From Tardiphaga sp. (GTDB lineage Bacteria > Pseudomonadota > Alphaproteobacteria > Rhizobiales > Xanthobacteraceae): a DNA stretch of 8,147 bases. Under the pieces are notes generated by a model. The model was not told where the DNA came from and searched no databases. It saw nothing but the letters and a program-made list of their open reading frames with translations. Shown piece after piece: positions 6,016-8,147 of this stretch; position 1 is the stretch's first letter; each line of letters starts with the position of its first letter. The DNA lies in assembly GCA_028290325.1 (NCBI GenBank), contig JAQGJY010000098.1:1-8147 (forward strand). The letters are read 5' to 3'. The position numbers were made by a program, and so were the translations under genes.

Positions 6016-6630
6016 TCAGGAATGCGCGAAGATATCCGTCTCCGACCAGCCGGCCAGATCGAGCCGGGCGCGGGTCGGCAGGAAGTCGAAGCACGCTTGC
6101 GCGATCTCGGTGCGGCCCTCGCGGGCCAGCATCGCGTCGAGTCGCGTCCGCAGCGCGTGCAGATGCAACACGTCGGAGGCGGCATAGGCGGTCTGCGCGT
6201 CGGTGAGCGCATCCGCGCCCCAGTCGCTCGACTGCTGCTGCTTCGACAGGTCGACGCCGAGCACCTCGCGGACCAGATCCTTCAGCCCGTGGCGATCGGT
6301 GTAGGTCCGCACCAGCCGCGACGCGATCTTGGTGCAATAGGCCGGCTGCGGCATCACGCCGAGCGCGTTGAACAATGCGGCGAGATCGAAACGCGCGAAG
6401 TGGAAAATCTTCGTGACCTTGGGATCGGCGAGCAGTTTTGTCAGATTTGGCGCGTCGCCGATGTCTTTCGGGATCTGCACGACGTCGGCGGTGCCGTCGC
6501 CCGGCGACAGCTGGACGACGCAGAGCCGATCGCGATGCGGATTGAGCCCCATGGTTTCGGTATCGATCGCGACCGAGTCCGTATAGCGGCTGAGGTCCGG
6601 CAGATCGCCGCGGTGGAGACGGATGGTCAT
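6016..6630 (-). CDS. rnd: Short-form ribonuclease D (DEDDy 3'-5' exoribonuclease)
   Basis: The 204-residue protein holds one DEDDy exonuclease domain. Exo I has Asp23 and Glu25 in AIDTETMGL, Exo II has Asp82 in FHFARFD, and Exo III has Tyr149 and Asp153 in YAASDV. All metal-binding residues are present. The conserved GLKDLVREVLGVDLSKQQQSSDW segment (115-137) is also typical of RNase D. E. coli RNase D has about 375 residues with two HRDC domains; these are absent here, as in other alphaproteobacterial short forms. The likely role is 3' trimming of tRNA precursors and other stable RNAs in the cytoplasm. The start at ATG 6630 gives MTIRLHRGDL, with AAGG 9 nt upstream; the open frame beyond it runs through the intergenic region and is not needed. 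It is transcribed toward lptC, 145 nt away. Confidence 0.95.
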   Translation of the reverse strand: MTIRLHRGDLPDLSRYTDSVAIDTETMGLNPHRDRLCVVQLSPGDGTADVVQIPKDIGDAPNLTKLLADPKVTKIFHFARFDLAALFNALGVMPQPAYCTKIASRLVRTYTDRHGLKDLVREVLGVDLSKQQQSSDWGADALTDAQTAYAASDVLHLHALRTRLDAMLAREGRTEIAQACFDFLPTRARLDLAGWSETDIFAHS

Positions 6631-6666
6631 GGTCAAAACCTTACTGATGATCGCGATGCTTTGACC
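6631..6666. repeat. Inverted repeat in the divergent rnd promoter region
   Basis: GGTCAAA (6631-6637) and TTTGACC (6660-6666) are perfect 7-bp inverted arms separated by 22 nt, directly next to the rnd ATG. The spacer holds the 8-bp palindrome ATCGCGAT (6650-6657). The left arm lies inside the rnd translation-initiation region, so it could act as an operator for the divergent pair or as an mRNA hairpin limiting rnd translation. Confidence 0.35.
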
Positions 6667-6703
6667 TTGGATAGCAGGCGGGCGGGCTGGGGCACAACCG
6701 CAC

Positions 6704-6731
6704 TTGCCGATCGGACACAGCTTGCTAACGT
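6704..6731 (+). promoter_or_regulatory. Weak sigma-70-like promoter for the NTF2-like gene
   Basis: TTGCCG and TAACGT, 16 nt apart, lie upstream of the plus-strand gene and would start transcription near 6738, about 19 nt before its ATG. Agreement with the -35 and -10 consensus is only partial, so this is the best candidate in the region and not a firm call. Confidence 0.25.
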
Positions 6732-6756
6732 GCCCGCAAATCTCAGGGAGAGCGCG

Positions 6757-7131
6757 ATGTCTTACGATCGATCCACCGTCGAAAAGGTGATCCAGCATTA
6801 TTTCGATGGCCTGTACGACAACGACGCCGACAAGATTGGCGCGATCTTCCATCCGACCGCCGATCTGCGTTGGCAGGACAATGGCGAATTGAAAGTGCTG
6901 CCGGTGGCTGACTGGGTCGCGATGGTCCGCAAGCGCGCCGAGAAGAAATCGCCGCCGAAAGCCCGCGAGGATTTCATCGTGACGATCGATCGCTCCGACG
7001 CGGCGACCGCTTTCGTCAAGGTGCGCTGCCAGTTGCCGCCGCGTTATTTCACGGATTATCTGATCGCGATGAAGTTGAAGGATGGCTGGCAGATCGTGTC
7101 GAAATCCTATCGCGCCGACGTGCGGGAATGA
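6757..7131 (+). CDS. NTF2-fold, putative lumazine-binding-like protein
   Basis: This small protein of 124 residues has the SnoaL/NTF2-like pattern. An N-terminal helix (STVEKVIQHYFDGLYDNDADKIGAIFHPTADLRW) is followed by strands ending FTDYLIAMKLKDGWQIVSKSYRAD. The YF-DGLY-x-DADK-x-x-x-IFHPTA segment and the closing DYL-x-x-MKLKDGWQIVSK strongly resemble the Lumazine_bd_2 family, a cone-shaped fold with a small-molecule pocket. Function in this family is mostly unknown and no ligand can be assigned. There is no signal peptide, so it is probably cytoplasmic. The start is clear: AGGGAG lies 6 nt before ATG. It is transcribed divergently from rnd and converges on the DUF2867 gene with 30 nt between stops and no evident terminator. 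Confidence 0.82.
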   Translation: MSYDRSTVEKVIQHYFDGLYDNDADKIGAIFHPTADLRWQDNGELKVLPVADWVAMVRKRAEKKSPPKAREDFIVTIDRSDAATAFVKVRCQLPPRYFTDYLIAMKLKDGWQIVSKSYRADVRE

Positions 7132-7161
7132 ATGCTTGCGGGAATGGTTGGCGGCTAAAGC

Positions 7162-7641
7162 CTAATCCGAAACGCGGGCCGCGATCTGCCGCAGCAAGGC
7201 GCGCACGATCACGCGATGAAACGGCGTGATGATCGCGAGATAGAGACGGCCGAGCCGATTGTGCGTCAGCACGATCGTCGTCACGGTGACGCGGCGTTGC
7301 GTCGTGCCGGTGACATCGATCACGACACGAAAGTCGAGATGTTTGTCGTCAAGGCCGGCGACAAGACGTTCCGGCGTTTCGCTGAGGACCGGAAAGAAAC
7401 CGACCTTGTTGCTGGCCGACCGCGCGATCTTTTCGGTCTTGAGACCGAACGGCGTCACGATGCGATCACGCGCCGCCATCAGCATCGTGACCCAACGCGG
7501 CTGACGCGCGAATATGCGCTCCGCCGCGCAGCGCGCATCGAGCGTTGCATCATCGATCGTGACGCTGAACGCATCACAGAATTGCGCGCCGGTCAGAAAC
7601 GTTGCCGCGCTGATATCAGGTCGGATCGTTTCGACGCGCAT
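7162..7641 (-). CDS. DUF2867 family protein
   Basis: The 159-residue protein carries hallmark segments of DUF2867: FCDAFSVTID (21-30), RQPRWVTMLMAARDRIVTPFGLKT (46-69), LDDKHLDFRVVIDV (97-110), VTVTTIVLTHNRLGRLYLAIITPFHRVIVRALLRQ (118-152). It has no signal peptide and only a mildly hydrophobic C-terminal helix. The family's biochemical role is not established. Similar domains occur alone or fused to sugar-nucleotide or NAD(P)-binding reductases, which hints at a ligand-binding role, but nothing here shows it. The ATG at 7641 has GGAGA 5 nt upstream. The frame remains open a little further upstream, but that sequence overlaps the neighbouring gene and lacks family similarity. It follows the partial gene on its right by 40 nt in the same direction, so the two are probably co-transcribed. 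Confidence 0.87.
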   Translation of the reverse strand: MRVETIRPDISAATFLTGAQFCDAFSVTIDDATLDARCAAERIFARQPRWVTMLMAARDRIVTPFGLKTEKIARSASNKVGFFPVLSETPERLVAGLDDKHLDFRVVIDVTGTTQRRVTVTTIVLTHNRLGRLYLAIITPFHRVIVRALLRQIAARVSD

Positions 7642-7646
7642 CGGAG

Positions 7647-7652
7647 TCTCCA
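7647..7652 (-). promoter_or_regulatory. Shine-Dalgarno fixing the DUF2867 start
   Basis: TGGAGA on the minus strand lies 5 nt before ATG 7641. It supports the 159-residue product over the longer open frame that reaches into the next gene. Confidence 0.6.
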
Positions 7653-7681
7653 CCGAAATTGTGTCACTGAGGTCTAGCACA

Positions 7682-8147
7682 TCACCGCGACGGCGGCAGC
7701 GCGGCGCGCGCCCACGGAGCCCATAGGCCTTTCGGCGGCAGGCAGTTGAAGCCGCCGGCCTCGTCGCCGTCATAATCGGCGGCGCCGCTCAACGCGCAGG
7801 CGGCGGTGAGCAAGCACACCAGAGCGGCGCGCTGGTCGTGCGCGGCGCGGGAGCCGTCCGTGGCGACGTCATCTATCGTCGCGCGCAAAGCGTCATCGCG
7901 CCAGCCGAGCAGATCGAGGATCGGATCGAAGCCTTTGTGCGCGGCAAGGCGGGCATAATACGCGTCGGATTTGTTGCCGCGCCTGATCGGACCCAGCGCC
8001 GCGAAATCGTCATCGCCCAGCAGCACGCCGAGAAACGCGTTCGGAAACGCCTCGACAATGCGGCCTGCTGATTTGACTCGCGTTTGCATGTCAGCGGCGA
8101 TGGCCGTGGCGGCCTGACGCAATGGCAGGCCGAAACCGAAATGGCTG
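7682..8147 (-). CDS. Partial gene, weakly DUF429-like (predicted nuclease fold)
   Basis: The reading frame is open at the right edge, so the N-terminus is missing; the visible 154 residues run from SHFGFGLPLRQAATAIAADM to a TGA stop. No start codon needs to lie in the window: a TTG at 8122 is only the first possible internal start. The segment RIVEAFPNAFLGVLLGDDDF, the GNKSDAYYARL stretch, and the DQRAALVCLLTAACALSG helix followed by a GGFNCLPP-x-x-x-W ending resemble the C-terminal half of DUF429 proteins, which have an RNase H-like fold. Catalytic acidic residues of such a domain would mostly lie in the missing part. The family call is tentative; the coding call is firmer. It stands 40 nt upstream of the DUF2867 gene on the same strand and may form an operon with it. 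Confidence 0.5.
   Translation of the reverse strand, partial: SHFGFGLPLRQAATAIAADMQTRVKSAGRIVEAFPNAFLGVLLGDDDFAALGPIRRGNKSDAYYARLAAHKGFDPILDLLGWRDDALRATIDDVATDGSRAAHDQRAALVCLLTAACALSGAADYDGDEAGGFNCLPPKGLWAPWARAALPPSR

Noticed and set aside
5871..6212. Upstream extension of the lptC frame (114 extra codons)
   Set aside because: The far part overlaps the rnd coding region in another frame, composition is Arg/Pro-rich, and a good Shine-Dalgarno sits before the GTG at 5870.
6001..6756. Upstream part of the plus-strand frame that ends as the NTF2-like gene
   Set aside because: It lies opposite rnd and has no family similarity. The strong AGGGAG site at 6745-6750 places the real start at 6757.
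6631..6852. Upstream extension of the rnd frame
   Set aside because: It would run across the divergent promoter region and into the antisense of the NTF2-like gene. RNase D similarity begins just after ATG 6630.
1..8147. CRISPR arrays, tRNA or rRNA genes, insertion sequences, toxin-antitoxin pairs, phage genes
   Set aside because: I saw no regularly spaced repeats, no tRNA-like cloverleaf, no transposase or integrase motifs and no phage proteins; the window reads as conserved chromosomal core.

Overview
The window is GC-rich, densely coding DNA. The gene content and order point to an alphaproteobacterium of the Bradyrhizobium/Rhodopseudomonas/Nitrobacter group (Nitrobacteraceae). The main signs are a rnd-lptC-lptA-lptB-rpoN-hpf-ptsN run on one strand, a long-form HPF, a sigma-54 with an extended C-terminal tail, and an LptB with a long N-terminal extension. 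The genus is inferred from this pattern and was not tested by any search.

Layout: the left edge carries the 3' end of a membrane acyltransferase on the plus strand (1-235), which converges on ptsN with only 6 nt between the two stop codons. From 6630 down to 242 the minus strand holds, in transcription order, rnd (RNase D), lptC, lptA, lptB, rpoN (sigma-54), hpf and ptsN (EIIA-Ntr). A good intrinsic terminator-like hairpin lies between hpf and ptsN. The three lpt genes build the inner-membrane and periplasmic part of the lipopolysaccharide export bridge. rpoN, hpf and ptsN form the classic sigma-54/nitrogen-PTS/ribosome-hibernation group. The window therefore joins envelope assembly with global nutrient and stress regulation.

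To the right, a divergent promoter region (6631-6756) separates rnd from a small plus-strand gene for an NTF2-fold/lumazine-binding-like protein (6757-7131). That gene converges on a minus-strand pair: a DUF2867 protein (7162-7641) and, upstream of it, a gene cut by the right edge (7682-8147) that weakly resembles DUF429 proteins. No tRNA, rRNA, CRISPR array, insertion sequence or phage gene is visible, and no gene-free stretch reaches 300 nt.

Overall this is mostly conserved core genome. I see no convincing new multi-gene system. The points worth a second look are the repeat-bearing LptB extension, a low-complexity insert in LptA, possible regulatory sites ahead of rpoN and in the rnd divergent region, and the uncharacterised right-hand genes.
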